Shown here: positions 1-8,325 of the stretch, one piece after another
Layout: every line of letters starts with the position of its first letter
Numbering within the stretch: position 1 is the stretch's first letter
Assembly (NCBI GenBank): GCA_034432655.1
Contig: DAOUBP010000012.1
Location: forward strand, 1-61,393
Reading direction: 5' to 3'
Length of the DNA stretch: 61,393 bases
DNA from: DAOUBP01 sp034432655
GTDB taxonomy: Bacteria; Chloroflexota; Anaerolineae; CG2-30-64-16
The notes under the pieces: model-generated
Told to the model about the DNA's origin: nothing
Databases searched by the model: none
Seen by the model: the letters and a program-made list of their open reading frames with translations, nothing else
Translations under genes and position numbers: made by a program

Positions 1-982
1 CGCTCAGCCGCCAGCCCGCCAGATCCACCGCCGTCCCACCCGCATTGTACAGCTCCACCCACTCATAGTTGCTGTCCGTGCCCCCCTGCACTGCATCGTA
101 CAATACCTCGCTCAGCAGCAACCGGGGGGTTTGCGTCGGACTCGGCGTCACGCTCGCCGTCACCGTCGGCGTGGCTGTCAATGTCGAAGTGCCTGTCGGC
201 GTCACACTCGCGGTCGACATGAGTGTCGCCGTCGCCGTCGGCGTTGCACTCACGGTCGGGGTAAGGCTCGCCGTCGCCGTCGGCGTTGAGGTGAAGCTCA
301 CGGTTGGCGTGCCCGTCGGGGTCGCCGTCGGCGTAAAGGTCGCAGTCGGCGCAGCAGTAACTGTGACGGTCGGCGTCGGTGTTGGCACTGCTGTCGGTGT
401 CGGCGCCATGCCCGGCCCACCTGGATTGGGCTCCGCCTGCGCGACCCAATCCTCCCGCGTGTCCGTGTCCCGCTCCGACGGCACCCGCGCCAGGGAGTGG
501 CCCTCCGGTACCGTGGGACAAGAGGGAGCAAAAACAGTTGTATCCGAGCCGTAGCTCATGGCATCTACCTGGCGATCAGAGGCATCCAGCAACTGAACGC
601 GGTCGCCGGAATTGCTCAACCCGTTGCCGATAGGGCTTTCCAGGCTGACCAGATGGCCGGTAAACCCTGGATAGTTGGCCTCGAAAGCTGAGCGAGACGA
701 GGCAATGACCAGGTATTCGCCCGGCCCGAGGGTGAAGTCGGGGATCACATCAGCCGAGTTGTTGTCCCGCAATCTCCAGCCGGACAGGTGGACCGCCTCG
801 GAGGTAGGATTGTAGAGCTCCACCCATTCCCCGCCGGGCTCTGTGCCGGCCGGATCATACATTACCTCGCTGATAAGCACGTGATCGGCTGTCTGGGCAG
901 TGGTGAGGATGTACAGGGAGCCAAAGAGCAGGGGCAAAGCCAGGGCCAGCGGGATAAGCCGATGAAGCCGGAGAAAAAACAT
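1..982 (-). CDS. Secreted lamin-tail-domain (LTD) protein, C-terminus cut by window edge
   Basis: The minus-strand frame is open from the ATG at 982 through position 1, so the C-terminus lies outside the window. The product starts with an N-terminal signal/anchor segment (charged start, then a run of Leu/Ala/Pro/Phe). It then has one lamin-tail-like module (LISEVMYDP ... EWVELYNPT ... GWRLRDN), a Thr/Pro/Ala-rich low-complexity linker of about 100 residues, and the start of a second module (LLSEVLYDA ... YEWVELYNAG). LTD modules are beta-sandwich domains common on secreted bacterial proteins; here they imply an extracellular binding or scaffold role, not a known enzyme. Two start codons are possible (988 and 982). 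AAGGAGG lies only 1 nt from the first but 7 nt from the second, so 982 is chosen. A strong promoter sits about 60 nt upstream. Confidence 0.8.
   Translation of the reverse strand, partial: MFFLRLHRLIPLALALPLLFGSLYILTTAQTADHVLISEVMYDPAGTEPGGEWVELYNPTSEAVHLSGWRLRDNNSADVIPDFTLGPGEYLVIASSRSAFEANYPGFTGHLVSLESPIGNGLSNSGDRVQLLDASDRQVDAMSYGSDTTVFAPSCPTVPEGHSLARVPSERDTDTREDWVAQAEPNPGGPGMAPTPTAVPTPTPTVTVTAAPTATFTPTATPTGTPTVSFTSTPTATASLTPTVSATPTATATLMSTASVTPTGTSTLTATPTVTASVTPSPTQTPRLLLSEVLYDAVQGGTDSNYEWVELYNAGGTAVDLAGWRLS
130..410. repeat. Degenerate Thr-Pro codon repeat inside the LTD gene
   Basis: Short, imperfect reiterations of a CGCCGTCGGCGT-like unit (plus-strand sense) encode the Thr-Pro-Thr-Ala linker between the two lamin-tail modules. 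This low-complexity stretch leaves several frames open on both strands, so the other open frames over it are not taken as genes. Confidence 0.75.
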
Positions 983-1043
983 AAACATCCCTCCTTCTAC
1001 CTGCGACACAGCACAGCCGGAAGGGGGGAGACTTCCAAGACAG

Positions 1044-1073
1044 ATTATAAAACAAGCAGAAAAACCCTGTCAA
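1044..1073 (-). promoter_or_regulatory. Sigma-70-type promoter of the LTD gene
   Basis: On the minus strand TTGACA (1068-1073) is followed after 18 bp by TATAAT (1044-1049). Both hexamers are perfect, and the predicted start lies about 50 nt before the LTD ribosome-binding site. Confidence 0.75.
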
Positions 1074-1095
1074 GAGTTTTTCCGAGCACGAGTTT

Positions 1096-1132
1096 TCAAA
1101 AACAAGCCTCGCCGTCCGCTGGACGGCAAGGC
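1096..1132 (-). terminator. Intrinsic terminator of the sigma factor gene
   Basis: The stem at 1106-1132 (GCC-T-GCCGTCC against GGACGGC-AGGC with one mismatch and a 3-nt loop) is followed on the minus strand by TTGTTTTTG. It lies 140 nt after the sigma factor stop and just before the LTD promoter. Confidence 0.75.
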
Positions 1133-1272
1133 GTACCTGCGTAAGGGGGTCGTTTATGCGGGTCAGATCGTTCGTTTATCCCGAAGGGTGACGGCCGTTG
1201 AGAACGGGCACCGCGACCCGATGCAGCAAACCTCTCGAGATCTTTCCAGAACGGGCCACGCCGGCGGCGCCT

Positions 1273-2496
1273 CTACGACAAATAGTCGCGCAGCTTCCGG
1301 CTGCGGCTGGGGTGGCGCAACCGGCCCAGCGCCTGCGCCTCGATCTGACGGATGCGCTCGCGAGTCACACCGAACTTCTTGCCCACTTCTTCCAGAGTGT
1401 ACGAATAGCCATCCACCAACCCAAAGCGCAGCTGCAAAATCCGCACCTCGCGCGGGGTCAGCGATTCAAAGATCTCGTCAATCACCTGGCGCAGCATAGT
1501 CTGCGACGCGGAATCGGTCGGGCTTTCGGCCTCTTCATCCTCGATGAAATCGCCCAGATAGCTGTCCTCTTCCTCGCCCACCGGCATCTCCAGCGACAGC
1601 GGCCGCTGCGACACGCGGATGATCTGCTCCACCTTGCGCGGGGGCACACCCAGGCGCTCGGCAATCTCCTCGGTGGTAGGATCGCGGCCCAGTTCCTGCA
1701 CCAGCTGTCGGCTGGTACGGGTCAGACGATTGATCTGTTCATACATGTGTACCGGGACTCGGATCGTCCGCCCCTGATCGGCGATCGCGCGTGTGACAGC
1801 CTGCCGGATCCACCAGGTGGCATAGGTGCTGAACTTATAGCCGCGACGATAATCGAATTTCTTCACGGCCCGGATCAGACCAATGTTCCCCTCCTGGATC
1901 AGGTCGAGGAACGGCACCCCGCGACCGACGTATTTCTTCGCCACACTGACCACCAGGCGCGAGTTGGCCTTGATGAGATGTTCCTGGGCAGCCTGCCCGT
2001 CCTTGACAGCCGCCAACAGCCTGTCACGCTCCTCCAGGTCATCTACCCCCTGGGTCAGGCGCTGCCGGGCCTCACGGCCGCGCTCCATTCGCTTGGCCAG
2101 CGCCACCTCTTCTTCTGCAGTGAGCAACGGCACGCGGCCGATCTCTTTGAGGTACAGGCTGATGGAATCGTCAATATCAATCAAGCTCAAATCAATATCT
2201 ATCTCCGATGCCTCAACCCCCTCTTCCTCACCGGGCTCCCGGGCCTCCTCCTCTTCCTCACGGAAGGCGCTGACCTCGATACCCTGTTCAAACAGGTTCG
2301 CAAACAAATCCTCTAGCTGCTCCATGTTTGATTCGGCCTCTGGGAACACGTTCAAGACGTCGTCGTAAGTGACGAAGCCTTGATCGCGGCCCAGCATCAA
2401 GAGCTGCTCGGTGGCCTCGACCGAGCGTTGGGCCAGAGCGTCCTGTGTGTCGTTTTCGGCTTGATATTCGTTTTCGTCATCCACCAGTGCGCTCAT
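1273..2496 (-). CDS. rpoD: Primary RNA polymerase sigma factor (RpoD/SigA family)
   Basis: The 407-residue product carries the complete primary-sigma layout. It has a short acidic region 1.1 (VTYDDVLNVFPEAESN), region 1.2 (DSISLYLKEIGRVPLLT), and regions 2.1-2.4 ending in the -10 recognition helix (FSTYATWWIRQAVTRAIADQ). Region 3 contains RVPVHM, and region 4 has the helix-turn-helix TLEEVGKKFGVTRERIRQIE. No large non-conserved insert is present, so it is of the short SigA type. GAAGGAG lies 6 nt before the ATG at 2496, which is preferred over an in-frame upstream start that would add 21 residues. The consensus -35/-10 pairs found at several other genes in the window fit recognition by this factor. 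Confidence 0.95.
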   Translation of the reverse strand: MSALVDDENEYQAENDTQDALAQRSVEATEQLLMLGRDQGFVTYDDVLNVFPEAESNMEQLEDLFANLFEQGIEVSAFREEEEEAREPGEEEGVEASEIDIDLSLIDIDDSISLYLKEIGRVPLLTAEEEVALAKRMERGREARQRLTQGVDDLEERDRLLAAVKDGQAAQEHLIKANSRLVVSVAKKYVGRGVPFLDLIQEGNIGLIRAVKKFDYRRGYKFSTYATWWIRQAVTRAIADQGRTIRVPVHMYEQINRLTRTSRQLVQELGRDPTTEEIAERLGVPPRKVEQIIRVSQRPLSLEMPVGEEEDSYLGDFIEDEEAESPTDSASQTMLRQVIDEIFESLTPREVRILQLRFGLVDGYSYTLEEVGKKFGVTRERIRQIEAQALGRLRHPSRSRKLRDYLS

Positions 2497-2589
2497 AGCA
2501 GACTCCTTCGTGACCGACCTTCGCTTTTGAACCCTGAGAGGGCAGGAAAAGCCGGCCACCTATTATTATGTAATGGTATTTTACCACGA

Positions 2590-3525
2590 TCACCCGAAGT
2601 TAATGTGGTCTAAGTTACTACTTCCACCGATGCCCGAAGTTACCGGCGCCTTGAAATTGTAGATACCGCCGGCGGTGCTCCAGATCGCAGTACATGTAGC
2701 GCATTGCAAGGCGTCCGGCACCGGCCGCAGCGCTGTGCCGTGGCAGGCAGGACAACGAAACAGCGCCTCACCGTTGCCGGCGGCGCTGCCTCCGCCGCGC
2801 GCACGCAAGAAGACACTCGGAGAAAGCTTCCAGGCTGCGCCTGGCACCTGAATGAGGCCGTCAAGGGCGGCAAGCACCCGCGGCGGCACCAACCGTTTGA
2901 GCACAGGCTGACGGAAATGTGACACTGCACGGCCTGCTTCCACCGTGAAGCCAGCGCGCTGCAGCTGTTGGGCCATCCAGCGCGGGTGAAAATCGAAATT
3001 CAGACGCGCGAACTCATACGGCTCGCCCGCAAACGGCGACCACCTTTGCCGCCGCAACAGGTAGCGCGCAATAGCTTTGAGATGGCGTTTGTTGGCGTAT
3101 TCCAGCAAGTAGATACCGCCGGGCTTCAACACGCAGGCAATCTGGTGGAAGGCAGCCGGGATGTCTGCCACGTGGTGCAACACCCGGACCGTGACCACAA
3201 CATCACAGGTGCCGGGCGCTAAAGGCAGGTTGTACAGATCGGCCGCCACAAAAACGTAACGGCCGGACGCGGCCAACCGCTCCTGAGCTTCGCGCAACCC
3301 CGAAATGGCGTAGTCCAGGAGGATAACTTGATCATAGCCATGATACAGATCTGCCAACCGGCCGAACCCGGCGCCGATCTCCAGCAACCGGCCACCCCGG
3401 GCCGGCAGGAGTGCCTGGATGGCAATGCGCTCGGCCAGGTCCTCGTACTCACGGCCCTGGCCTTCCCAAAAACGGGCACGATAGCTGGTGCCCTCATAAT
3501 CGCAAATGGCGTGACTGCGCTCCAA
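2590..3525 (-). CDS. Class I SAM-dependent methyltransferase with C-terminal zinc ribbon
   Basis: The SAM-binding glycine loop is LLEIGAGFGRLADL, with the acidic end of strand 2 at LLDYA and motif VVVTVRVLHHVADI, typical of Methyltransf_11 enzymes. The C-terminal ~45 residues form a Trm112-like zinc ribbon (CPACHG ... CATC) followed by GGIYNF. The substrate cannot be read from the sequence. The frame stays open far upstream, but the region before residue 1 looks non-coding and contains a parS site and a hairpin. The TTG at 3525, 6 nt after GGAG, is the most plausible start and gives 311 residues. It is the third gene after rpsU and infA, separated by a 233-nt gap. Start position is uncertain. 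Confidence 0.72.
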   Translation of the reverse strand: MERSHAICDYEGTSYRARFWEGQGREYEDLAERIAIQALLPARGGRLLEIGAGFGRLADLYHGYDQVILLDYAISGLREAQERLAASGRYVFVAADLYNLPLAPGTCDVVVTVRVLHHVADIPAAFHQIACVLKPGGIYLLEYANKRHLKAIARYLLRRQRWSPFAGEPYEFARLNFDFHPRWMAQQLQRAGFTVEAGRAVSHFRQPVLKRLVPPRVLAALDGLIQVPGAAWKLSPSVFLRARGGGSAAGNGEALFRCPACHGTALRPVPDALQCATCTAIWSTAGGIYNFKAPVTSGIGGSSNLDHINFG

Positions 3526-3552
3526 GATACGCTCCGCAAGTTCGCTGGCTCT

Positions 3553-3568
3553 TGTTTCACGTGAAACA
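3553..3568. promoter_or_regulatory. parS: parS centromere site (ParB-binding)
   Basis: The 16-mer TGTTTCACGTGAAACA is a perfect palindrome matching the conserved chromosomal parS consensus; including flanks the symmetry extends to 18 bp (3552-3569). ParB loads at such sites for chromosome segregation, and parS sites cluster near the replication origin in most bacteria. Here it lies in the infA-methyltransferase spacer, 28 bp before the chosen methyltransferase start. No parA or parB gene is in the window. Confidence 0.85.
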
Positions 3569-3605
3569 AAAACCAGAGCAGCGCATACAACGCCCCTTGG
3601 AAGCG

Positions 3606-3634
3606 AACGGGCGGTGGCTAACCCACCGCCCGTT
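3606..3634. repeat. 12-bp inverted repeat (hairpin) between infA and the methyltransferase
   Basis: AACGGGCGGTGG (3606-3617) and its exact complement (3623-3634) flank a 5-nt loop. There is no T-run on either side, so it is not a classical terminator. It lies about 40 bp from parS and within the leader of the methyltransferase gene, so it may be a processing or attenuation signal. Confidence 0.6.
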
Positions 3635-3758
3635 ACGGCTTGCGCTGCTGCGCCATTATTATAACATGGTTTGTCAACCCCTGGGCGGCCCAAAGAGAAC
3701 GAATTTGGCAAACCGCCCTGAACACGCGCGGACAAACCTCAGGGAAAGAGGATTTAGC

Positions 3759-3998
3759 TCATCCTGCGGAGCCAGAGCTGCGATGGCGAAACACAATGCG
3801 CCCTTTGGTCAGGTCATAAGGCGATAACTCGACACGCACCCTGTCACCCAGCAAAACCCGGATGTAGTACTTCCGCATCTTGCCCGATAGGTACGCCAAC
3901 ACCTCAGGCCCGTTTTCAAGCTGGACCCGAAAAGTGGTGTTCGGCAACGCCTCTACAACCTTACCATCAAGGATCAACTTTTCTTCTTGCTTAGCCAT
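3759..3998 (-). CDS. infA: Translation initiation factor IF-1
   Basis: The 79-residue product is a single OB-fold S1-type domain with the IF-1 signature (LDGKVVEALPNTTFRVQLENG, then GKMRKYYIRVLLGDRV and VELSPYDLTKGRIVFR). IF-1 binds the 30S A site during initiation. A TAGGAG motif lies 3 nt before the ATG. The gene follows rpsU by 93 nt on the same strand. This is unlike the usual placement of infA inside the ribosomal protein/secY cluster. The C-terminal HRSSGSAG tail extends slightly beyond the usual end of the family. Confidence 0.95.
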   Translation of the reverse strand: MAKQEEKLILDGKVVEALPNTTFRVQLENGPEVLAYLSGKMRKYYIRVLLGDRVRVELSPYDLTKGRIVFRHRSSGSAG

Positions 3999-4091
3999 GC
4001 ACTCCTACCTTGGAAAAACTCACCAGCCATGCTGGTCCGACGCCAGCGACGCCAGACCAGAAGGGATCTCCCGCCAGGAACACCTGCGCAA

Positions 4092-4304
4092 CTAGCGCAG
4101 GCTTTCGCGGCCCTCACGCCGCCGTTGCGCCTGGCGCGCCTTACGAATCGCCTTCTGCTTCTTGAGGCGGCGCAATTCGCTGGGCGGCGTAAACCAGCGC
4201 TTCTTGCGCACGGTGGGCAGGATCCGCTCCTTCATCACCTCTTTGCGAAAGCGCTTCAACAGCGATTCCTGGCTCTCTCCAGCCCGCAAAGTAACAGTCG
4301 CCAT
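4092..4304 (-). CDS. rpsU: 30S ribosomal protein S21
   Basis: The 70-residue highly basic protein has the S21 pattern: VTLRAGESQESLLKRFRKEV, then RKKRWFTPPSELRRLKKQKAIRKARQ spread over the rest of the chain. S21 sits on the small-subunit platform near the anti-Shine-Dalgarno end of 16S rRNA. A textbook AAGGAGGTGAG site precedes the ATG. It is the first gene after a strong promoter and a ~230-nt structured leader, and it heads an rpsU-infA transcript. Confidence 0.93.
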   Translation of the reverse strand: MATVTLRAGESQESLLKRFRKEVMKERILPTVRKKRWFTPPSELRRLKKQKAIRKARQAQRRREGRESLR

Positions 4305-4531
4305 ATCGTCTCACCTCCTTCCCCGTTCGAATACACACAGCTTACATCTCTAGAATAAGATGAAGCCTCACCTTGCGGTGAGGCCCATGACCGTGCAGGC
4401 CAGGCGTGTAGGAAGCCTGTCCCCACGCCGGAGGTTCAATGGAGCTATTGCATTCCGCTCCTCTCCATCGTATCTCTCCTCGCTTCAGGCCATATACGCT
4501 CCTGTCAGGAAACGCGCACCGCTCTCTGGGC
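4305..4531 (-). promoter_or_regulatory. Structured 5' leader of the rpsU-infA operon
   Basis: The inferred transcript start near 4532 leaves about 227 nt before the rpsU ATG. The leader includes an 8-bp stem closed by a GCAA tetraloop (4365-4384), then a pyrimidine/T-rich stretch on the minus strand, and a second long-range pairing GGCGTG/CACGCC around 4404-4430. A very short frame (MERSGMQ) with an upstream GAGGAG also lies in it. The layout is what autoregulated ribosomal-protein leaders look like, but I do not recognise a described family. Confidence 0.45.
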
Positions 4532-4538
4532 CAAAAAT

Positions 4539-4567
4539 AGTATACCGTAAGGCCTTGGGGTTGTCAA
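4539..4567 (-). promoter_or_regulatory. Promoter of rpsU-infA
   Basis: On the minus strand TTGACA (4562-4567), a 17-bp spacer and TATACT (4539-4544) form a near-consensus sigma-70 promoter. Confidence 0.85.
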
Positions 4568-4593
4568 AAAAGAACCGACAACACTGCCTGCTA

Positions 4594-6252
4594 TCAGGCC
4601 AACCGCTGCAACGCCCGCATCAATCGTCGCCAAACAGCCTGAACGCCGCGTACCTGCTCAACCGAGATGTCGTGCGGCGTGTAACGCGCATCCACGAACG
4701 CGGCTGTCAACTGGCGCACCTCGGCCTCCGCCTCGGGACAGGCGGCCTCCAGATCACGCATGTACTCCAACGGGGTTACGTGGGGCGGCCGCACATAGCC
4801 CCGTTCTCCCGCCTGCTGCACCGTCCGCAAGTAGAAATAACGCACCCGGGCTCGGGGCGAAGACCCCACCAGCCGGACGACGTCCCCCCGCGCCTTGCCC
4901 GCAGAAGCCCGCCGCCCGCGCGGCAGCCTGGAGCGCAAGCCGGCCATCCGAGCACGGACAAAAGCTTCGACGCGGGCGCGACGGGCGCGCCACCAGAAAC
5001 GCAACCAGTTCAACCACTCAGACCAGGGGCCACGGCCGATGCCATAAGCGCGTAAAAAGGTGAGCAAAAGGTACCCGGCCAGGGCCCCGACCACCAACCA
5101 CACCGCGGCACCGACCAGCCAGTCAGGCAATGTCGCGCGCGCCGAGACCTCCTGTAAAGTGGGGGGAGCCGGCGGGGCCATCTCCTCTGCCTGGGGCATC
5201 TCCTCCGCAGCTGATAGGCCCAACAGGTAGAGCAATGCCGATACCAGAAAAGACAGAAGCATCGTCAGGAAGACCACGATGCGGGCAACGAACAGCACAA
5301 ACCATTCCAATGCCCGGGCCAACGGCTCCACCGGGCCCAAAGGCAACAGCAAGGCCAGCGCTGCGATCCCGCCCAGGACTAACAGCCCCAGCCAATGCCA
5401 GCGCCGTAACAAAGGAGGTGAGATGACGACCTGCTCGTTGTACCACCTTCCCCGCAGCACGGCCAACCGCGCATCGCTGAGCAAGAGCAGGCCGGCGAGA
5501 AAATAGCCTATCAGACCCCACAACACGTCCTGCGGCAGCCCCATCCCCTGCAACCCCAGGCGCACGATCCCCCGCGCATCCAGGCTGATGGTCAACTGCG
5601 CCAGCCCTGTAAACAGGACCAACGGCAGGCCACCCCAGGCCCAGCGCGTGATGAGCCGATGGAAGATTTCCCCGCGGGCGACGGGCCGGAAGACGCGCAA
5701 ATAGCTGCGGCTATCCCCCCATTCATGGATCTCCCGCGCCGCTACCTCATCGGGTTGGATGGCCAGGTCAGCAAAGTCAGCCTGCACGCTGATGGCCAGC
5801 ACCCACACCGCTATCAACAAGACCGCCGTCGCCACAAACTGGCCGTCCAGCATGGCCCCAGGATGGCGCAGCAGCACGCCCCATCCTGCCGGATCGGGCC
5901 ATCCGTCGGAAAACGCCCAAACCATCAGCCGCGCGACCACCACAATCATCATGGCTTCCCCCAGCCGAAAAGCCATCCCTCGGCGATCACGCCACTCCGG
6001 CCGGCCCAAACGGATGGTGCTGACAACGCCTTCCAGCGCAATCAGGAACGCCGCCGGCAAAACGTAATCCAACGGCCAAAAGGTGATCGCGCGCAAGACG
6101 GCCACGGGCGCGACAACGATGCTGGCCGCCAAAACCCCGATCACCACGCTGCGAAATATCCCCGTCCGCCAGCCAAGGTCCTGGAAGTCAGTCAGCGCGC
6201 GCAGAACCCGTCGCTTCGCAGCACCGCCCGTAAGGTCACTTTGCGTCGCCAT
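4594..6252 (-). CDS. Multi-pass membrane protein with C-terminal DUF4129-like domain
   Basis: The 552-residue product has about eight hydrophobic segments in residues 30-400. A basic cytoplasmic stretch follows, then a C-terminal helical domain with the DUF4129 pattern (RVRYFYLRTVQQAGERG ... TPLEYMRDLE ... LTAAFVDARYT). DUF4129 domains are often attached to transglutaminase-like membrane proteins and travel with MoxR and DUF58 genes; no transglutaminase core is visible here. It is the last gene of the moxR-rsmI-DUF58 run, starting 20 nt after the DUF58 stop. A role with the MoxR ATPase in maturing or regulating an envelope complex is inferred from context only. Confidence 0.75.
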   Translation of the reverse strand: MATQSDLTGGAAKRRVLRALTDFQDLGWRTGIFRSVVIGVLAASIVVAPVAVLRAITFWPLDYVLPAAFLIALEGVVSTIRLGRPEWRDRRGMAFRLGEAMMIVVVARLMVWAFSDGWPDPAGWGVLLRHPGAMLDGQFVATAVLLIAVWVLAISVQADFADLAIQPDEVAAREIHEWGDSRSYLRVFRPVARGEIFHRLITRWAWGGLPLVLFTGLAQLTISLDARGIVRLGLQGMGLPQDVLWGLIGYFLAGLLLLSDARLAVLRGRWYNEQVVISPPLLRRWHWLGLLVLGGIAALALLLPLGPVEPLARALEWFVLFVARIVVFLTMLLSFLVSALLYLLGLSAAEEMPQAEEMAPPAPPTLQEVSARATLPDWLVGAAVWLVVGALAGYLLLTFLRAYGIGRGPWSEWLNWLRFWWRARRARVEAFVRARMAGLRSRLPRGRRASAGKARGDVVRLVGSSPRARVRYFYLRTVQQAGERGYVRPPHVTPLEYMRDLEAACPEAEAEVRQLTAAFVDARYTPHDISVEQVRGVQAVWRRLMRALQRLA

Positions 6253-6272
6253 GTCCCGCCCGTCCTACCGCG

Positions 6273-7475
6273 TTATCCCACAGGAACTGCCCGGCCGGTT
6301 TGCCAGCGCCTGAGCTCCCCCTCATCGCTTATCTGATGTGCCACCACACCCAGCCGCCGGGCGCGCTCGCGCACCAGGCCGAAATCAGCATACGCTTCTA
6401 CCACCACCAGAACAGGATTCAACCCCAGGCGGGAAAGGCGATGCAAAGCAGCGCACATCGCCTCGTCCCCCGAAGGGGTCACCGCGATCACGGTGGTACC
6501 CCACGGCAGCCCGGCCACGGCCAGCGACAGCCAGTCGGCCAGCGGAGTTGTCTCAGCCAGCCCGGCGCGCGCCAGCGCTTCCAACACCCGCATCAAATGG
6601 GCCCGGCCCGGCCGCGGCGGGATGCGCCAGCAGCGCTCGCCTGTTGGAACGTCGAGGCCGTTGCTGGCAACCCCCACGGCCTGGCGCTCTCCCACCAGGT
6701 AACTTGCCAGGGAAGCCGCCACCACGATGCCCCATTCACTGGCGGCAACACGCCACGACCGGGTGTAGGCAGCCGTGTTAAGATCAACGAAGATCACTGT
6801 GCTCAATGAAATTGCGGGCTCGTACTTTTTCACCTGCAGATCGCCAACACGGGCGCTGCTTTTCCAATCAATACTGCGCCATGGGTCGCCCGCCCGGTAA
6901 GGACGGAGGCCGATGATGCGCGTCGGATCAGCAAAGATCTGCTGTCGGCTGGGAACGGTGCCGTGGGGCGAGCGCGAGGAAAGCTCCACGCGCGCCAACG
7001 GGATCACCCGGGGATAGACCACCAGATGCGCCGAGGCATCCAGGGTACTCTCTGCATCGGCAAAACCGAACAGATCGCCTGTGCGCAGCACGCCGGGCCC
7101 GATCGCATAGTAGCCGCGCTGACGACCGACCAGCGTGTAGGCAAAGCTGGTCCGCTCTTTGGGCCCCAGGGTCGTCGCCCGCCGGATCACCTCTCCGGAG
7201 CTCAACGGCAGAGGCGGAGTCTCCTCGTAGCGCACCCAGGGCACCGGCCACCAGCTACGGTTCACGATCTCGATCCGGACGGTGATCTCCTCGCCGGCAA
7301 AAACATGATCTGTAAAATACCGGCTCACCTGCAACCGGCGGAGGCTGTGACCTGTCCACCACCGCATCAGGGCATAGGTGCCGGCCAGTACATAGACGAT
7401 GTAGAACACGGCATCCATGCGGAGCAGCAGCGCCAACCCCAACAGCAGGAGCAATACCAGCGGAAGCTCAAACAT
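6273..7475 (-). CDS. DUF58 domain protein (MoxR partner)
   Basis: The 400-residue product has two N-terminal hydrophobic segments (residues 4-40), then a beta-rich region. The DUF58 signature follows (GLRPYRAGDPWRSIDWKSSA, then LQVKKYEP) and a vWA-like segment (TVIFVDLNT). DUF58 proteins pair with MoxR AAA+ ATPases across bacteria. It starts 8 nt after the rsmI stop, so it is translationally close to its neighbours. The exact substrate of these systems is not known from sequence. Confidence 0.85.
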   Translation of the reverse strand: MFELPLVLLLLLGLALLLRMDAVFYIVYVLAGTYALMRWWTGHSLRRLQVSRYFTDHVFAGEEITVRIEIVNRSWWPVPWVRYEETPPLPLSSGEVIRRATTLGPKERTSFAYTLVGRQRGYYAIGPGVLRTGDLFGFADAESTLDASAHLVVYPRVIPLARVELSSRSPHGTVPSRQQIFADPTRIIGLRPYRAGDPWRSIDWKSSARVGDLQVKKYEPAISLSTVIFVDLNTAAYTRSWRVAASEWGIVVAASLASYLVGERQAVGVASNGLDVPTGERCWRIPPRPGRAHLMRVLEALARAGLAETTPLADWLSLAVAGLPWGTTVIAVTPSGDEAMCAALHRLSRLGLNPVLVVVEAYADFGLVRERARRLGVVAHQISDEGELRRWQTGRAVPVG

Positions 7476-7483
7476 GGCCCGCC

Positions 7484-8323
7484 CTAACCGTCTTGGCCTG
7501 AAGATGAACCCGCGCCCTGCGCGCGTGGCGATGGCTCGCAGCCAAAAGATGGGGCCTGGCTGGAACGGCCGCGCCGCCCCTTCAACGCCGCACCGCCTTG
7601 CTCAGGGCGCGCCGCGGCGTCTTCATCTGCTGTTGCGCCGTGCTGCGGCGAAGACGTCTGCCCGGCACCCGCAATCACCACCACGTACTCACCTCTGGGC
7701 GGCGTTTGCTGCACCCCGGCCAGTAACTCCGTAAGGGTGCCGCGCAGCACCGATTCGTGCATTTTGGTCAGCTCATGTGCGATCGCCGCCCGGCGGTCCC
7801 CATAGACTTCCAGCGCATCAGCCAGGAACGCAGCCAGGCGATAGGGGCTTTCGTAGAAGACCAGGGTATGAGGCGACGCGCGGTCCACCTCCAGGAAACG
7901 GCGCCGCGGGCCGGGCTTGTGCGGCGGAAAGCCCCGAAACGTAAAGCTATGCGCCGGCAGTCCGGACAGCACCACCGCCATGATCAGCGCGGTCGGCCCC
8001 GGGATCATGGTAAACGGCTCCCCGGCCGCCAGAACACGTTGTACCAACGAATAGCCGGGATCTGAGATGCCGGGGGTACCGGCCTCGGTGACCAGGGCCA
8101 CGGACTTGCCGGCGGCCAGCAGCCCCATGATCCGCTTGCCGGCCTGCTCCTCGTTGTGGGCATGAAACGCGATCTGCGGCTTGCGGATGTCGAAATGTTT
8201 CAGCAGGATGCCAGTCTTGCGGGTGTCCTCGCTGGCAATGACATCTACGGAGCGCAAGACCTCCAACGCCCGCAGGGTGATGTCGCCCAGGTTGCCGATG
8301 GGCGTCGCCACCAGATACAACAT
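7484..8323 (-). CDS. rsmI: 16S rRNA (cytidine-2'-O)-methyltransferase RsmI
   Basis: The 279-residue product belongs to the tetrapyrrole-methylase-fold family. It has the RsmI markers LYLVATPIGNLGDITLRALE near the start, then ASEDTRKTGILL, HNEEQ, VTEAGTPGISDPG and IPGPTALIMAVVLSGLP. RsmI methylates the ribose of C1402 in 16S rRNA. The last ~55 residues after VVVIAGAGQ are low-complexity (Gly/Ser/Ala/Gln) and not part of the family core. The gene sits between moxR (2-nt gap) and DUF58 (8-nt gap), splitting a pair that is usually adjacent. Confidence 0.93.
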   Translation of the reverse strand: MLYLVATPIGNLGDITLRALEVLRSVDVIASEDTRKTGILLKHFDIRKPQIAFHAHNEEQAGKRIMGLLAAGKSVALVTEAGTPGISDPGYSLVQRVLAAGEPFTMIPGPTALIMAVVLSGLPAHSFTFRGFPPHKPGPRRRFLEVDRASPHTLVFYESPYRLAAFLADALEVYGDRRAAIAHELTKMHESVLRGTLTELLAGVQQTPPRGEYVVVIAGAGQTSSPQHGATADEDAAARPEQGGAALKGRRGRSSQAPSFGCEPSPRAQGAGSSSGQDG

Positions 8324-8325
8324 CG

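Noticed and set aside
69..554. Plus-strand Val/Gly-rich frame at the window start
   Set aside because: Produced by the Thr-Pro codon repeat of the LTD gene; its composition (VGV repeats) is an artefact of reading that repeat backwards.
1198..2316. 372-codon open frame antisense to the sigma factor gene
   Set aside because: Shadow frame; no domain and no start signal, while the opposite strand encodes all sigma regions.
3655..3685. TTGACA and TATAAT on the minus strand upstream of the methyltransferase
   Set aside because: Only 8 bp separate them, far from the 16-18 bp a sigma-70 promoter needs.
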